Positions 18,248 through 27,523 are shown, numbered from the stretch's first letter. The stretch: DNA of 64,000 nt from Bacillus sp. ISL-37 (GCF_018613315.1 NZ_JAGGQL010000051.1:24591-88590), one strand, 5' to 3'. Notes: generated by a model from the letters alone, not told the origin. A program made the numbers and translations.

Positions 18248-20194
18248 ATGAGTGCAGTTGCTGGAATTCTACATCTAAACCAAGATCCAATTAATCCAGA
18301 CCATGTAGAAGGGTTAATGAACACATTTCAGAAATTTCCGGCTGACAAAGTTAAAAGCTGGATAAAAGGCAATCTTTTCTTTGGCTGTCATGCTCAATGG
18401 ATTACTCCAGAAGCTGTTGGAGAACAATTGCCATTTTATGATCATGAGAGAAGCCTGGTCATTACTGCGGATGCGATTATTGATAATAGGGATGAGTTAT
18501 TTTCTGAATTGCAGATTGATCGAGCTAAACGGAGATCGATTTCAGATTCACAATTGATCTTGCTGGCTTATTCAAGATGGGGAGAAGCGGTTGTAAGGCA
18601 CTTAATCGGTGATTTTGCCTTTATAATTTGGGATGAGAAGGAGCAAAAGCTCTTTGGGACGAGAGATTTTTCGGGTTCAAGGACACTGTATTTTTATAGG
18701 GATAGTACTCGATTTGTGTTTTCAACACTTATCGAGCCGTTTTTTAAACTGCCCTATATTGAGAAAAAGCTTAATGAACAGTGGTTAGCCCAATTTTTAG
18801 TCATCCCTACTTTAGTTGAAGCTGCTGACACCTCGATTACAGTTTATCAGAACATTGAACAGCTACCGCCATCACATAGCATTACGATCCAGAATGGAAG
18901 AATAAATATATCTAAGTATCAAAGTATTCCACCCAATGAAACATTGAAATTGAAATCTGATTATGAGTATGAAGAAGCTTTCCGCGAAGTACTGAATAAA
19001 GCAGTAACAGAAAAGGTTCGCAGCTCTGGTCGGGTAGGTTCCCATTTAAGCGGTGGACTTGATTCAGGCTCAGTAGTTAGTTTTGCATCTAGAGCATTAA
19101 GGAAAGAAAATAAACAATTGTTAACTTTTAGTTATGTTCCAGAAGAAAACTTTACTGATTGGACGCCTAAATATTATATTGCTGATGAAACACCGTACAT
19201 TAAAGAAACGGTGAATCATGTTGGTAATATTGAAGATCACTATCTTAATTTTCATGGAAGAAGCCCATTAGGGGATATTAATGACTTCCTAGAAATCATG
19301 GAGATGCCTTATAAGTTTTTTGAGAACTCTTTTTGGCTAAAAGGCATTAGTGAAGAAGCGGCTAGTAAAGGGGTTAAGGTTCTATTAAACGGGGCAAGGG
19401 GAAACCATTCAATTTCATGGGGTTCGTATGCGTTAAATATGAAATATTATGCTTCTTTGGCAAAAAAGCTTAAGTGGGTGAAGTTAAATAAAGAGTTAGA
19501 TAACTACTGTAGAATTTTCAGTACAGGAAAATCGATCATGCTCCCGCTTGTATTGAAAGAAGCGTTCCCTTTTTTAAACCAAGCAGTTACCACTACTAGT
19601 TATGAATTTCCTTCCTTCATTAATTCATCGTTTGCCCAAAAAACAAAGGTATACGAGAAGTTAGATCAGTACGGAATTGATCTTTCGGGAGGGAATATCA
19701 ACGGGAACTTAGCAGAGTACAGAAGGAATCATTATGAACAGCCTTATTTTTGGAACAAAAGTGGTGTGGTAAACACAAAATTGTCATTGAGGTATTCTCT
19801 ATGGGATCGGGATCCAACAAATGATTTACGAGTAATTCGATTTTGTTTATCTGTACCTGAGGAGCAATATATTAATCATGGTATGATCCGTTCTTTAATT
19901 AGGAGATCTACTAAAGATATTTTGCCAGAAAGAGTAAGGATGAATCACAATAAAAGGGGTATCCAGGGAGCAGATACAATTCATCGTCTGTCGAGAAGTT
20001 GGAATGGCTTCATGGATGAAATAAAAAAGCTAGATCAAAACTCAGCTGTAGCAGAGTTTATTGACACAGATATTATAAAAAAATCAATTGCCAAGATGGG
20101 AGAGAACCCTACTCCTGAACTCGTTTGGAAGGATGACTTCAAGATTCTAACCAGAAGTTTAATAGTGAATAAGTTTCTTGAAAGAAGCTTCTGA
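18248..20194 (+). CDS. Lasso peptide macrolactam synthetase (asparagine synthetase-like, C protein)
   Basis: Adenylates the acidic side chain of the core peptide and closes the isopeptide ring. 648 residues. The N-terminus MSAVAGILHLN is a glutaminase-like domain lacking the catalytic Cys2 of true asparagine synthetases, as in lasso cyclases. The ATP-pyrophosphatase motif SGGLDSGS is at about residues 274-281, and RMNHNKRGIQGADTI occurs near the C-terminus. The precursor gene follows 15 bp later, confirming the assignment. It is the first gene of the operon, which puts C ahead of A. Confidence 0.93.
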   Translation: MSAVAGILHLNQDPINPDHVEGLMNTFQKFPADKVKSWIKGNLFFGCHAQWITPEAVGEQLPFYDHERSLVITADAIIDNRDELFSELQIDRAKRRSISDSQLILLAYSRWGEAVVRHLIGDFAFIIWDEKEQKLFGTRDFSGSRTLYFYRDSTRFVFSTLIEPFFKLPYIEKKLNEQWLAQFLVIPTLVEAADTSITVYQNIEQLPPSHSITIQNGRINISKYQSIPPNETLKLKSDYEYEEAFREVLNKAVTEKVRSSGRVGSHLSGGLDSGSVVSFASRALRKENKQLLTFSYVPEENFTDWTPKYYIADETPYIKETVNHVGNIEDHYLNFHGRSPLGDINDFLEIMEMPYKFFENSFWLKGISEEAASKGVKVLLNGARGNHSISWGSYALNMKYYASLAKKLKWVKLNKELDNYCRIFSTGKSIMLPLVLKEAFPFLNQAVTTTSYEFPSFINSSFAQKTKVYEKLDQYGIDLSGGNINGNLAEYRRNHYEQPYFWNKSGVVNTKLSLRYSLWDRDPTNDLRVIRFCLSVPEEQYINHGMIRSLIRRSTKDILPERVRMNHNKRGIQGADTIHRLSRSWNGFMDEIKKLDQNSAVAEFIDTDIIKKSIAKMGENPTPELVWKDDFKILTRSLIVNKFLERSF

Positions 20195-20208
20195 AGGGAG
20201 GTGATGGA

Positions 20209-20364
20209 ATGAAAAAAGTATGGCAAAAACCAACATTAGAGACATTGGACATTAGCATGACTTTTAATGGACCGGGAAATGCGAATCCTGACTGTTTCGA
20301 CGTTTCAGAAGGAAAAACAGAAACACATGATGGACAGTCAAATGCGAGCTGCTTAGGAAGTTAA
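20209..20364 (+). CDS. Lasso peptide precursor (paeninodin-like, A protein)
   Basis: 51-residue precursor, too short for routine gene calls, with a strong GAAGGGAGGTGAT ribosome site. Leader residues 1-19 start MKKVWQKPTLETLD and carry a W-x-x-P-x-L version of the YxxPxL motif recognised by lasso RRE proteins. Thr18 is the conserved Thr at -2. The core would start at Asn20 and close a 9-residue ring on Asp28 (NGPGNANPD, compared with the Ala-Gly-Pro-Gly start of paeninodin). The tail is long (32-residue core) with Cys29 and Cys48, which could form a disulfide, and a C-terminal Ser51, the residue phosphorylated in paeninodin. Confidence 0.9.
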   Translation: MKKVWQKPTLETLDISMTFNGPGNANPDCFDVSEGKTETHDGQSNASCLGS

Positions 20365-20377
20365 AATTACTTAGGTT

Positions 20378-20412
20378 AGCCCTTATATCTTAAAAAGGTA
20401 TAAGGGCTTTTA
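20378..20412 (+). terminator. Hairpin attenuator between lasso precursor and kinase
   Basis: AGCCCTTATA pairs with TATAAGGGCT, then TTTT. Its place directly after the precursor would give excess precursor mRNA over modification enzymes. Confidence 0.75.
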
Positions 20413-20432
20413 CAAAAATACGGAGGTTCTCC

Positions 20433-21377
20433 ATGTTAAATACAAAGACGAAAATGACCTATAAGGCCTTCGGGTTCCATGTATCTAGTGATATAGCATT
20501 ACCTGAGCTTCAAGTTGTGAATGAGGGAGTCCGCACGATTGATATCTCCATAGTAGCGGGGGAGGTCACTCAATTATGGGAGGATTCGGCGAAGTTGAAT
20601 CCGTACACTTCTGTTTCCGAAGATTTGGTGATGTTCAATATTCCAGAGACGGCTATTTATGCAATCAGAGGCGGGAAGGAAATCATCTATTCTCCGTTGG
20701 AAGGCTCTTGCGATGATGCGAACCGTCTTTATCTCCTTGGATCGTGTATGGGGGCGCTTTTGATGCAGCGGGGGATTTTACCGCTTCATGGCAGTGCTAT
20801 CGAAATTGATGGGAAGGCATATGCGATTGTTGGTGACTCCGGTGCGGGGAAATCAACGCTTGCTTCAGCTTTCTTAAGGGAAGGGTTCCGTCTAATAAGT
20901 GATGATGTAATTCCTGTTACGATATGTGATGGGGTTCCAATGGTGACGCCAGCTTATCCTCAGCAAAAGCTTTGGCTTGAAAGTCTTAATCACTTCGGGA
21001 TGGAATCTGAGGGGTTGAGGCCAATTATCGACCGGGAAACAAAATTTGCTATTCCTGTACAGTCTCAATTTGTTTCGAAGTCTCTGCCTTTAGCTGGTGT
21101 GTTTGAATTGGTGAAGACAGAGAACGATCATCTTGAATTCCTACCGGTTACGAACCTTCAACGACTTCACACCTTGTTCTACCACACTTACCGCAATTTC
21201 TTAATAGGACCAATGGGTTTAATGAAATGGCATTTTAATTTGACAGCTGGGTTTGCTAATAAAATTGAACTATTCCAGATTCGCAGGCCAGTCGCCCATT
21301 TTACCGCTCCTGAGATTATGTCATTGATTTTATCAGAAGTTCATAATGAACCGCGAAAAAAGGTGGCAGAGAGATGA
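20433..21377 (+). CDS. Lasso precursor kinase (HPr kinase-like, PadeK type)
   Basis: 314-residue protein related to HPr kinase/phosphatase. In the paeninodin pathway such kinases phosphorylate the C-terminal Ser of the precursor. Visible motifs: LPLHGSAIEIDGKAYAIVGDSGAGKST (Walker A GDSGAGKST) and GFRLISDDVIPV, the second metal/phosphate motif. The N-terminal ~100 residues (AFGFHVSSDIALPEL) are typical of this subgroup. It ends in an ATGA overlap with the B2 gene. The Ser at the end of the precursor provides the expected substrate. Confidence 0.88.
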   Translation: MLNTKTKMTYKAFGFHVSSDIALPELQVVNEGVRTIDISIVAGEVTQLWEDSAKLNPYTSVSEDLVMFNIPETAIYAIRGGKEIIYSPLEGSCDDANRLYLLGSCMGALLMQRGILPLHGSAIEIDGKAYAIVGDSGAGKSTLASAFLREGFRLISDDVIPVTICDGVPMVTPAYPQQKLWLESLNHFGMESEGLRPIIDRETKFAIPVQSQFVSKSLPLAGVFELVKTENDHLEFLPVTNLQRLHTLFYHTYRNFLIGPMGLMKWHFNLTAGFANKIELFQIRRPVAHFTAPEIMSLILSEVHNEPRKKVAER

Positions 21378-21853
21378 GGCTTTTCCGGAAAGTAAGCATC
21401 TTTTTATCCTTTAGATTTGAGATGAAAATGCTATTAGTAGAAGCTTTTATTTTTTTAGGGGTTGCGAGAGTTTTAAAAGGCCTGCCTTTTGCAAAGGTGG
21501 CTCCTTCTTTAGGGCTTCAAATGGAAGAGACTGACTACTCTATGAATACTGATCCAAGAGTTCTGAAGCAGATCTCACAAGCTCTCCATATCATGAGTGC
21601 CTATACTTTTTGGGAGAGTCAATGTCTTGTAAAAGCAATTGCTGGCATGAAGATGCTTGAGAGAAGGAAAGTCGAGAGTACCTTATATCTAGGAACAGCT
21701 AAAGATGAAGAAGGGAAATTGATTGCACACGCATGGCTGCGGAGCGGCCCTTATTACATAAGCGGCGCTGAAGGGATGGAACGTTTTTCGGTAGTTGGGA
21801 AGTTTGCGAAGGTAATCCAACAAAATAAGGTGCTGGGAGAAAGCAATGGATAA
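21374..21853 (+). CDS. Lasso peptide biosynthesis B2 protein (leader peptidase)
   Basis: 159-residue transglutaminase-like cysteine protease that removes the leader. The catalytic Cys lies in WESQCLVKAIAGM, followed by LGTAKDEEGKLIAHAWLRSG containing the catalytic His. An N-terminal hydrophobic region suggests membrane association. In most Bacillales clusters a separate B1 (RRE) gene precedes B2; here B2 directly overlaps the kinase gene, so B1 is absent from its usual slot. It overlaps the next gene by 8 bp. Confidence 0.9.
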   Translation: MRLFRKVSIFLSFRFEMKMLLVEAFIFLGVARVLKGLPFAKVAPSLGLQMEETDYSMNTDPRVLKQISQALHIMSAYTFWESQCLVKAIAGMKMLERRKVESTLYLGTAKDEEGKLIAHAWLRSGPYYISGAEGMERFSVVGKFAKVIQQNKVLGESNG

Positions 21854-23021
21854 GAATATCGATCTTGATTTAGCGTATGTACCAAGAGAGTTAAAGGTTC
21901 AACTCGGGTTATTAAGTAAAAATGCGAAGGAAGTCTGCTTCGAAGGATTGAACTGGGATTTGTTTATTGACCTCGCTATGCACCACAGAACCTTTCCGGT
22001 ACTATATCCTAAATTAAAGCAGCTACAAAAAGAAAAGATCCCTGAATTTGTAATGAAGACACTTGAAATGCAGTACAAACAAAACACCTTTCGCATGCTG
22101 CAATTATGCGCAGAAATGGAGCAGGTCAGTGCTCTATTTTCTATGAATGATATTAAATTGCTTGTTTTGAAAGGACCAGTACTTGCAAGTGACCTTTATG
22201 GCGATCTGTCCCGCCGTACTTGCGGAGATTTGGATGTTTTAATACCAATTAACGACCTTCAAAAGGTAGAGGACTTGCTTTTACAGGAAGGATACAGAAA
22301 GGATGACTATATCCATACAGTTTTGGGCGATTGGAAATGGCGCCATCATCACGTGACCTATTTTCATGAGACAAAACCCATTAAACTTGAAATTCATTGG
22401 CGATTGAACCCCGGGCCGGGTGTGGAACCTGCTTTTGAAGAATTATGGGCTCGGAAAAGAGTCAGTTCATTGACCAAAACACCGGTGTATTATCTGGGAA
22501 AGGAAGATTTATTTACCTTCCTTGTCTCCCATGGTGCTCGACATGGCTGGTCACGACTGCGCTGGCTGATGGACATATCCCAAATGGCAGAACAAGAGAT
22601 GGACTGGCAGCAGATCCTTAGTATGTTCGGGAAATATAGCAGCAGGGATGTAGCCGGTCAAGCACTTATCCTGGCGGCTGAGTTGTTAGGATCCAGGCAG
22701 CCAGAGGGAACAGAGCAAGTATTCACCTCAAAAGCCAAAACCCTTGCCCAGGAAGCGATATTTTACTTTGAGAAGATGGTGAATTTACATAATGATCCTG
22801 TCCCGGATGAGGTAGCGTCCTTTCATAAGGAGCACTTATTTTCATTAATGTCTAAAAAGCAAAAAGCACTATTTATACTTAGTTTCTTATATCCATATCC
22901 AGAGGATGCGGAGACATTGCCGCTGCCTAAACCGCTTCACTTTTTATATTTTCCATTGCGCCCATGCTTGGTTGTATGGAGAAGAACGAGAAAACAAGTA
23001 ATAGCCAGGAGGATATCCTAA
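21846..23021 (+). CDS. Nucleotidyltransferase-family protein of lasso cluster
   Basis: 391 residues of the NTP_transf_5 (PF14907-like) family that commonly accompanies paeninodin-type clusters. A nucleotidyltransferase-like core is visible in LLVLKGPVLASDLYGDLSRRTCGDLDVLIPIN, with the DLD acidic pair and EIHWRL further on. Its role in the pathway is not established; it could modify the phosphorylated tail or act in self-protection. It overlaps B2, and its stop codon TAATG overlaps the start of the exporter gene. Confidence 0.8.
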   Translation: MDKNIDLDLAYVPRELKVQLGLLSKNAKEVCFEGLNWDLFIDLAMHHRTFPVLYPKLKQLQKEKIPEFVMKTLEMQYKQNTFRMLQLCAEMEQVSALFSMNDIKLLVLKGPVLASDLYGDLSRRTCGDLDVLIPINDLQKVEDLLLQEGYRKDDYIHTVLGDWKWRHHHVTYFHETKPIKLEIHWRLNPGPGVEPAFEELWARKRVSSLTKTPVYYLGKEDLFTFLVSHGARHGWSRLRWLMDISQMAEQEMDWQQILSMFGKYSSRDVAGQALILAAELLGSRQPEGTEQVFTSKAKTLAQEAIFYFEKMVNLHNDPVPDEVASFHKEHLFSLMSKKQKALFILSFLYPYPEDAETLPLPKPLHFLYFPLRPCLVVWRRTRKQVIARRIS

Positions 23022-24817
23022 TGGAGTCCATTTTATATTTTGTAAAAAAGCTACATACCTATTCGGGTAAAATCCTTTATATCAATCTAGCAGGGATGGT
23101 TGCGGTCAGTCTTTTGGATGGTATCGGTATATTGTTTTTAATCCCGATGATCAGCATGAGTGGAGTTGTAAATATAGATACACAAGGGACACCGGTTGAG
23201 GGACTGTTTGAATTTTTCAATAGGTTCCCAGAAACACTGGGACTCCCGATCATATTAGCAGTATATGTCTTGCTTGTGATTGGGCAGAATGTGTTACAAA
23301 GGCAGATTACCATTCGCAACACAAAAATCCAACATGGATTTTTTCGTCATTTGCGGATTGAAACCTATGATGCCTTGTTGCATTCAAATTGGGATTTTTT
23401 TATCAAAAAAAGGAAGTCCGATATTATAAATTCACTGACTTCCGAAATTGCGACAGCCAGTGCAGGAACGCATTCATTTCTGCAGTTTGTTGCCGGCCTT
23501 ATATTTACGGTCATTCAAATCGGAATCGCATTTTGGCTATCTCCAAATATTACACTTTTTGTTTTGCTTAGCGGAGTTGCATTGCTCTTTTTCTCAAGAA
23601 GGTTCTTAAAAAGATCCATGGCTCTCGGAAATAGGAATTATGTGTCTGGCAAGAAATATTTGGCCGGGATTACTGATCAGATTAATGGAATAAAGGACAT
23701 TAAAAGCAATGGCTTAGAAGAATCCAGGATGAGATGGTTCAAGAATGTAACCAAAGAAATGCAGGAAGAGCAGATTGAGTATGCACAATTGAATACCAAA
23801 TCGCAGCTTTACTATAAGTCGGCATCCGCTATCTTAATTGCGGGGTTTTTATTTGGGGCTGTGAATTTATTCAACGCACAGGCTGGGCAATTGATGCTAG
23901 TAATCGTGATATTTTCAAGATTATGGCCAAGAGTTGCCGGGATTCAAGCCTCACTTGAACAAATGGCGATGCGGATACCTTCTTATCAGGCGGTCATAAA
24001 CCTGCAAAACGAATGCCATGGCTCCAGGGAGTTTACAGATTGTAAGCTGGATTCTGAAAGTACTATCGAGATCCAACAAGGGATTGAATGCCGCAATATT
24101 TTCTTCCAATATGACAAAAATAAACCTGAGTATGCACTTAAAAATATCGATTTGTTCATTCCTGTAAAAGAGATGACGGCCGTGGTAGGAAAATCCGGTG
24201 CGGGTAAAAGTACATTAATTGATTTGTTAATGGCGTTGAATAAACCAGCCCATGGGGAAGTACTTGTTGATGGCAGACCATTGACAAAGGAGATGTTGAT
24301 TCCTTTTCGCAGGGAAATCAGTTATGTTCCGCAAGATCCGTTTCTTTTTAATGCTAGCATTAGAGAAAATCTGTTGCTTGTACTCCCTGATGCATCTGAA
24401 CAGGAGTTATGGAATGCTTTGGAGTTTTCCTCTGCAGCCGAGTTTGTCAGGAAGATGCCTGATGGCATTGATACGTTAATTGGGGATAGGGGAATTAGGC
24501 TGTCTGGTGGGGAACGGCAGCGGCTTGTGCTGGCAAGAGCGATTCTCAGGAATCCATCAATCCTGGTACTTGATGAAGCAACGAGTGCACTGGATACTGA
24601 GAATGAGGCAAAAATACAGGAAGCATTGGAGATGCTTAAGGGAAAAATGACGATCATCGTCATTGCCCATAGACTATCGACCATCCGCAATGCTGATCAA
24701 GTCGTTGTCTTGAACGAAGGAGAAATCATTCAAAAAGGGCGATTTGGACAGCTGGCGATGGAAAAGAAAAGTGTCTTTGGCAAGTTGTTGAAAAATCAAA
24801 TGGAGGTAGCACCATAA
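23021..24817 (+). CDS. ABC exporter for lasso peptide (D protein)
   Basis: Fused membrane-ATPase exporter of about 598 residues. The first ~310 residues contain six predicted membrane helices. The ATPase domain has Walker A GKSGAGKST, YVPQDPFLFNASIRENL (Q-loop), signature LSGGERQRL and Walker B LVLDEATSALD, plus IAHRLSTI. The ATG at 23021 is preferred over one at 22964 because AGGAGG lies eight bases upstream and the nucleotidyltransferase stop overlaps it by one base. It would export and confer immunity to the mature peptide. A strong terminator follows. Confidence 0.92.
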   Translation: MESILYFVKKLHTYSGKILYINLAGMVAVSLLDGIGILFLIPMISMSGVVNIDTQGTPVEGLFEFFNRFPETLGLPIILAVYVLLVIGQNVLQRQITIRNTKIQHGFFRHLRIETYDALLHSNWDFFIKKRKSDIINSLTSEIATASAGTHSFLQFVAGLIFTVIQIGIAFWLSPNITLFVLLSGVALLFFSRRFLKRSMALGNRNYVSGKKYLAGITDQINGIKDIKSNGLEESRMRWFKNVTKEMQEEQIEYAQLNTKSQLYYKSASAILIAGFLFGAVNLFNAQAGQLMLVIVIFSRLWPRVAGIQASLEQMAMRIPSYQAVINLQNECHGSREFTDCKLDSESTIEIQQGIECRNIFFQYDKNKPEYALKNIDLFIPVKEMTAVVGKSGAGKSTLIDLLMALNKPAHGEVLVDGRPLTKEMLIPFRREISYVPQDPFLFNASIRENLLLVLPDASEQELWNALEFSSAAEFVRKMPDGIDTLIGDRGIRLSGGERQRLVLARAILRNPSILVLDEATSALDTENEAKIQEALEMLKGKMTIIVIAHRLSTIRNADQVVVLNEGEIIQKGRFGQLAMEKKSVFGKLLKNQMEVAP

Positions 24818-24851
24818 TGAGCGGTAAGTGAACTCATCATGGTGCTTTTTC
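24808..24851 (+). terminator. Intrinsic terminator of the lasso operon
   Basis: AGCACCAT ... ATGGTGCT stem with an inner GAG/CTC-like pairing, followed by TTTTT. The stem begins inside the last codons of the exporter. Confidence 0.8.
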
Positions 24852-24868
24852 TTAATAAGGTGGTTTAA

Positions 24869-25327
24869 ATGAAATTACTTACGCGCTTTGTGCTCACACT
24901 ATTACCAATAGTCTATATGGCTTTTATTTGGCTCCAATCGAGCTACTTCGATCCGGAGTCGCTAAGCACTCTTTCTTCTCAGATTCCTTTTGAGATGATT
25001 CTGTTCTTAGGAATCATATTGGAACTGTCTCACTTATTTGAGTTCGGTGTCCTTTATTTTTTATTCATTATGGCCTTTCTTAGTTATGGGCGGCTTACGT
25101 ATTTTAAAAGTTTCTTGGGAGTATTGCTCGCCTTTTTATATGGCTTTGTAGATGAACTCCATCAAATGTATGTACCTTACCGTTCTGCATCGATAGTGGA
25201 CTTAGTGAAGAACACGATCGGTATAGTCATTTTCTGGGGGCTCATCCATACAAATTATTATACAAGGCCTCATTCAAAGCTGAGACGGGCAATGAATAAA
25301 ATTACACAGAATACCCGAAGCGGGTAA
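24869..25327 (+). CDS. VanZ-family membrane protein
   Basis: 152 residues with four hydrophobic segments. The family signature is clear: FIWLQSSYFDPES near the N-terminus, HLFEFGVLYFLF and FLYGFVDELHQMYVPYRSASIVDLVKNTIG. VanZ proteins are linked to glycopeptide (teicoplanin) tolerance, but most homologues have no known role. It comes right after the lasso terminator; whether it belongs to that module (for example as an envelope accessory) is open. Confidence 0.9.
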   Translation: MKLLTRFVLTLLPIVYMAFIWLQSSYFDPESLSTLSSQIPFEMILFLGIILELSHLFEFGVLYFLFIMAFLSYGRLTYFKSFLGVLLAFLYGFVDELHQMYVPYRSASIVDLVKNTIGIVIFWGLIHTNYYTRPHSKLRRAMNKITQNTRSG

Positions 25328-25360
25328 TGGTTGATAAGAAAATGGAGGTGGGTGGAAGTT

Positions 25361-25741
25361 ATGGTGTTTTTATTTCATTACCTCTCGATATTGAATATGG
25401 TCGATACAGTCTCTACCTATTTTGGTCTTAAGCATTCCTATATTAAAGAATTGAACCCTTTAATGGAGGGGGCGTATAATACTAATCCTCTCATTTTCCT
25501 TTTTATAAAATTTTCTTTTTCTGTCGTATTGTATTTGTTTGTAGTGTATAAAAAGGTGCCAAGTTCGTCCCTGATTAAGGGGTTAACCCTTCTGGCTTCC
25601 GTATTTTATTCAATTGCTTTAATCCTTCATTTGAGTTGGATTATAATAGTTTTAGTCGAAATCTCCCCGTATTATCCCCTCCAAAAAATTCACTTCTTTT
25701 TACTATTTTCATATTCAGAATCCATTTTAACAGGAGTATAA
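25361..25741 (+). CDS. Small membrane protein (DUF5658-like)
   Basis: About 126 residues with three to four hydrophobic stretches. LNMVDTVSTYFGLKHSYIKELNPLM resembles the DUF5658 pattern (D.....G....E.NP). No function known. The ATG at 25361 is chosen because GGAGGTGGGTGG lies just before it; a TTG at 25331 would give ten more residues. Four bases separate the VanZ stop from that TTG, so the two genes are likely co-transcribed. Confidence 0.7.
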   Translation: MVFLFHYLSILNMVDTVSTYFGLKHSYIKELNPLMEGAYNTNPLIFLFIKFSFSVVLYLFVVYKKVPSSSLIKGLTLLASVFYSIALILHLSWIIIVLVEISPYYPLQKIHFFLLFSYSESILTGV

Positions 25742-25771
25742 TTTTCTTATATTAAATAAGAAAGAAGGCGC

Positions 25772-27313
25772 ATGTACATGTTTCAAACCCTGAAGCGTGA
25801 GTTGCTGGCCGGGATTACGGTTTCGGTAGTGGCGCTGCCGCTTGCGTTGGCTTTTGGGATGCAGGCGACGGGTAATTCGGATGGGGCCATCATTGGTTTG
25901 TATGGTGCCATTATCACTGGTTTTTTTGCGGCTTTATTTGGCGGGACGAAGAGCCAGGTTACTGGTCCGACTGGGCCGATTACGATCATTTTTACTGGAA
26001 TCGTTGCTACTCAGGGACTGGAATACGCCTTTATTGCCGCGTTTATGGGGGGGCTTTTTCAAATTGTCTTTGGGCTATTAAAAGCGGGCAATTATTTAAA
26101 GTTCATTCCCTTGCCGGTAGTCAGCGGTTTTATGAATGGAATTGCCATCATTATCATCATGGGGCAGCTGCAGTATGTGACGGGCAGCTTTTTGGTCGTG
26201 ATATTGACGATTGTCTTTATGCTCGTCGCGATGAAATGGATAAAGGTCATTCCGCCAAGCTTGATGGCATTGATTTTAGGGACAGTAGCGGTAATCATTT
26301 TGGAAAAAGTGGTTCCGGCCGTCCACTTCACACTGCCGTTTATCAACGATTTTATTTTCTTTGACAGCGTTGACCGGATTGGCGAGATCCCCAAAGGATT
26401 GCCACAATTCCATTTGCCAATTGCTGATCTCGGTGTCATTATACAATTGATTCCGGCGGCGTTAAGCATTGCGGTTCTCGGATCGATTGACTCATTGCTG
26501 ACATCGGTTGTCATGGACAATATGACGGGGACAAAGCACAAGAGCAATAAAGAGCTAATTGGACAGGGAATCGGTAACACCCTTGGTGGATTATTCGGTG
26601 CGATGCCTGGTGCTGGTGCTACTGTCCGTTCAGTCGTGAACCTAAGAAGCGGCGGGCAAACTGCTTTATCTGCGATGATCCATAGCGTTGCTTTGCTGTT
26701 GTTCATGCTCGTTTTCGGACCGCTGGCGGAAGAAATTCCACTCGCAGTGCTAGCAGGAATTTTGATCATGACAGGTATTACAATGTTCGATTATGACAGC
26801 TTGAAAATCCTTAAGGATGAACCGCGCACAGACGCAGCGGTCATGCTGGTGACGATGATTTTAACAGTAGCGATTGACCTTATGGTTGCGGTTGGTGTCG
26901 GAATCGTGATTAGTGCGCTGATTTTCATGAAGCGGATGAGTGAGGAAGGTTTTAAGATTAATAGTAAAACGGAAAATGGTTTAAAGGTTTATAGCCTGGA
27001 AGGACCTCTTTACTTTGGGGCCACAGAGCTAATAACGAAAACAATAAGTTCGGATAGCAGTCCTGATATTGTTATAGATATAGAAAAAGTAACGGTTGTG
27101 GATGCTTCTGGAGCAATACTCCTGCTGCAACTTAAGGACCAGTTGAAAGAGCGAGGACAGAACCTTTACCTTGTCGGCAACGACCTTGACCTAGGCGGGA
27201 TCCTGCGGAAGATGAATATATTCCATGAATTTGGGACTGCTGGACACTTTGAAACCATGGAAGAATTACTTACATATTTAAAGTTTAATAACAAACTAGT
27301 TTACGGTGCCTGA
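25772..27313 (+). CDS. SulP-family anion transporter with STAS domain
   Basis: 513-residue secondary transporter, probably for sulfate, bicarbonate or another anion. The N-terminal membrane domain starts ELLAGITVSVVALPLALAFGMQ and has TGPTGPITI, GSIDSLLTSVVMDNMTGTKHKSNKEL and GAMPGAGATVRSVVN, all typical of SulP carriers. A C-terminal STAS domain (about residues 405-505) reads LYFGATELI...VVDASGAILLLQLKDQL. The higher GC compared with the upstream EPS genes suggests a return to core genome. No partner carbonic anhydrase nearby. Confidence 0.93.
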   Translation: MYMFQTLKRELLAGITVSVVALPLALAFGMQATGNSDGAIIGLYGAIITGFFAALFGGTKSQVTGPTGPITIIFTGIVATQGLEYAFIAAFMGGLFQIVFGLLKAGNYLKFIPLPVVSGFMNGIAIIIIMGQLQYVTGSFLVVILTIVFMLVAMKWIKVIPPSLMALILGTVAVIILEKVVPAVHFTLPFINDFIFFDSVDRIGEIPKGLPQFHLPIADLGVIIQLIPAALSIAVLGSIDSLLTSVVMDNMTGTKHKSNKELIGQGIGNTLGGLFGAMPGAGATVRSVVNLRSGGQTALSAMIHSVALLLFMLVFGPLAEEIPLAVLAGILIMTGITMFDYDSLKILKDEPRTDAAVMLVTMILTVAIDLMVAVGVGIVISALIFMKRMSEEGFKINSKTENGLKVYSLEGPLYFGATELITKTISSDSSPDIVIDIEKVTVVDASGAILLLQLKDQLKERGQNLYLVGNDLDLGGILRKMNIFHEFGTAGHFETMEELLTYLKFNNKLVYGA

Positions 27314-27348
27314 GGAAGATCAGATGGAGTATATTTTATACAATATTG

Positions 27349-27377
27349 TTGCCAAAATTTTCTTTAACAGGTACAAT
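27349..27377 (+). promoter_or_regulatory. Sigma-A promoter
   Basis: TTGCCA, 17-bp spacer, TACAAT, about 37 bases before the ATG of the small frameshifted ORF. Confidence 0.6.
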
Positions 27378-27413
27378 GTGAAAGTATTCAAATAACTTAA
27401 GGAGGCAGTCGAA

Positions 27414-27517
27414 ATGTTGAACACAACTAATGGAACAGCAACTACAATTTCATATGTTTTACCTTCGGCCTGCCTGTATTGTGTGTAGTAGCGCTTATTT
27501 TTGTCATGTTAAAATAA
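27414..27517 (+). pseudogene. Mini transmembrane protein interrupted by a 1-nt frameshift
   Basis: The AAGGAGG site and promoter lead into an ATG frame that stops after 24 codons. A second frame resumes at 27461 with TFGLPVLCVVALIFVMLK followed by TAA. Adding one T in the TTTT run near 27456 would join them into a 34-residue single-helix membrane peptide (MLNTTNGTATTISYV, then FTFGLPVLC...). A terminator follows the second stop, so the intended gene seems to end there. Either a real inactivation, phase variation in a homopolymer or a sequence error. Confidence 0.55.
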
Positions 27518-27523
27518 CTGCGT

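Noticed and set aside
26092..26769. Long minus-strand ORF inside the SulP gene
   Set aside because: No ribosome site; the plus strand encodes a clear transporter throughout.
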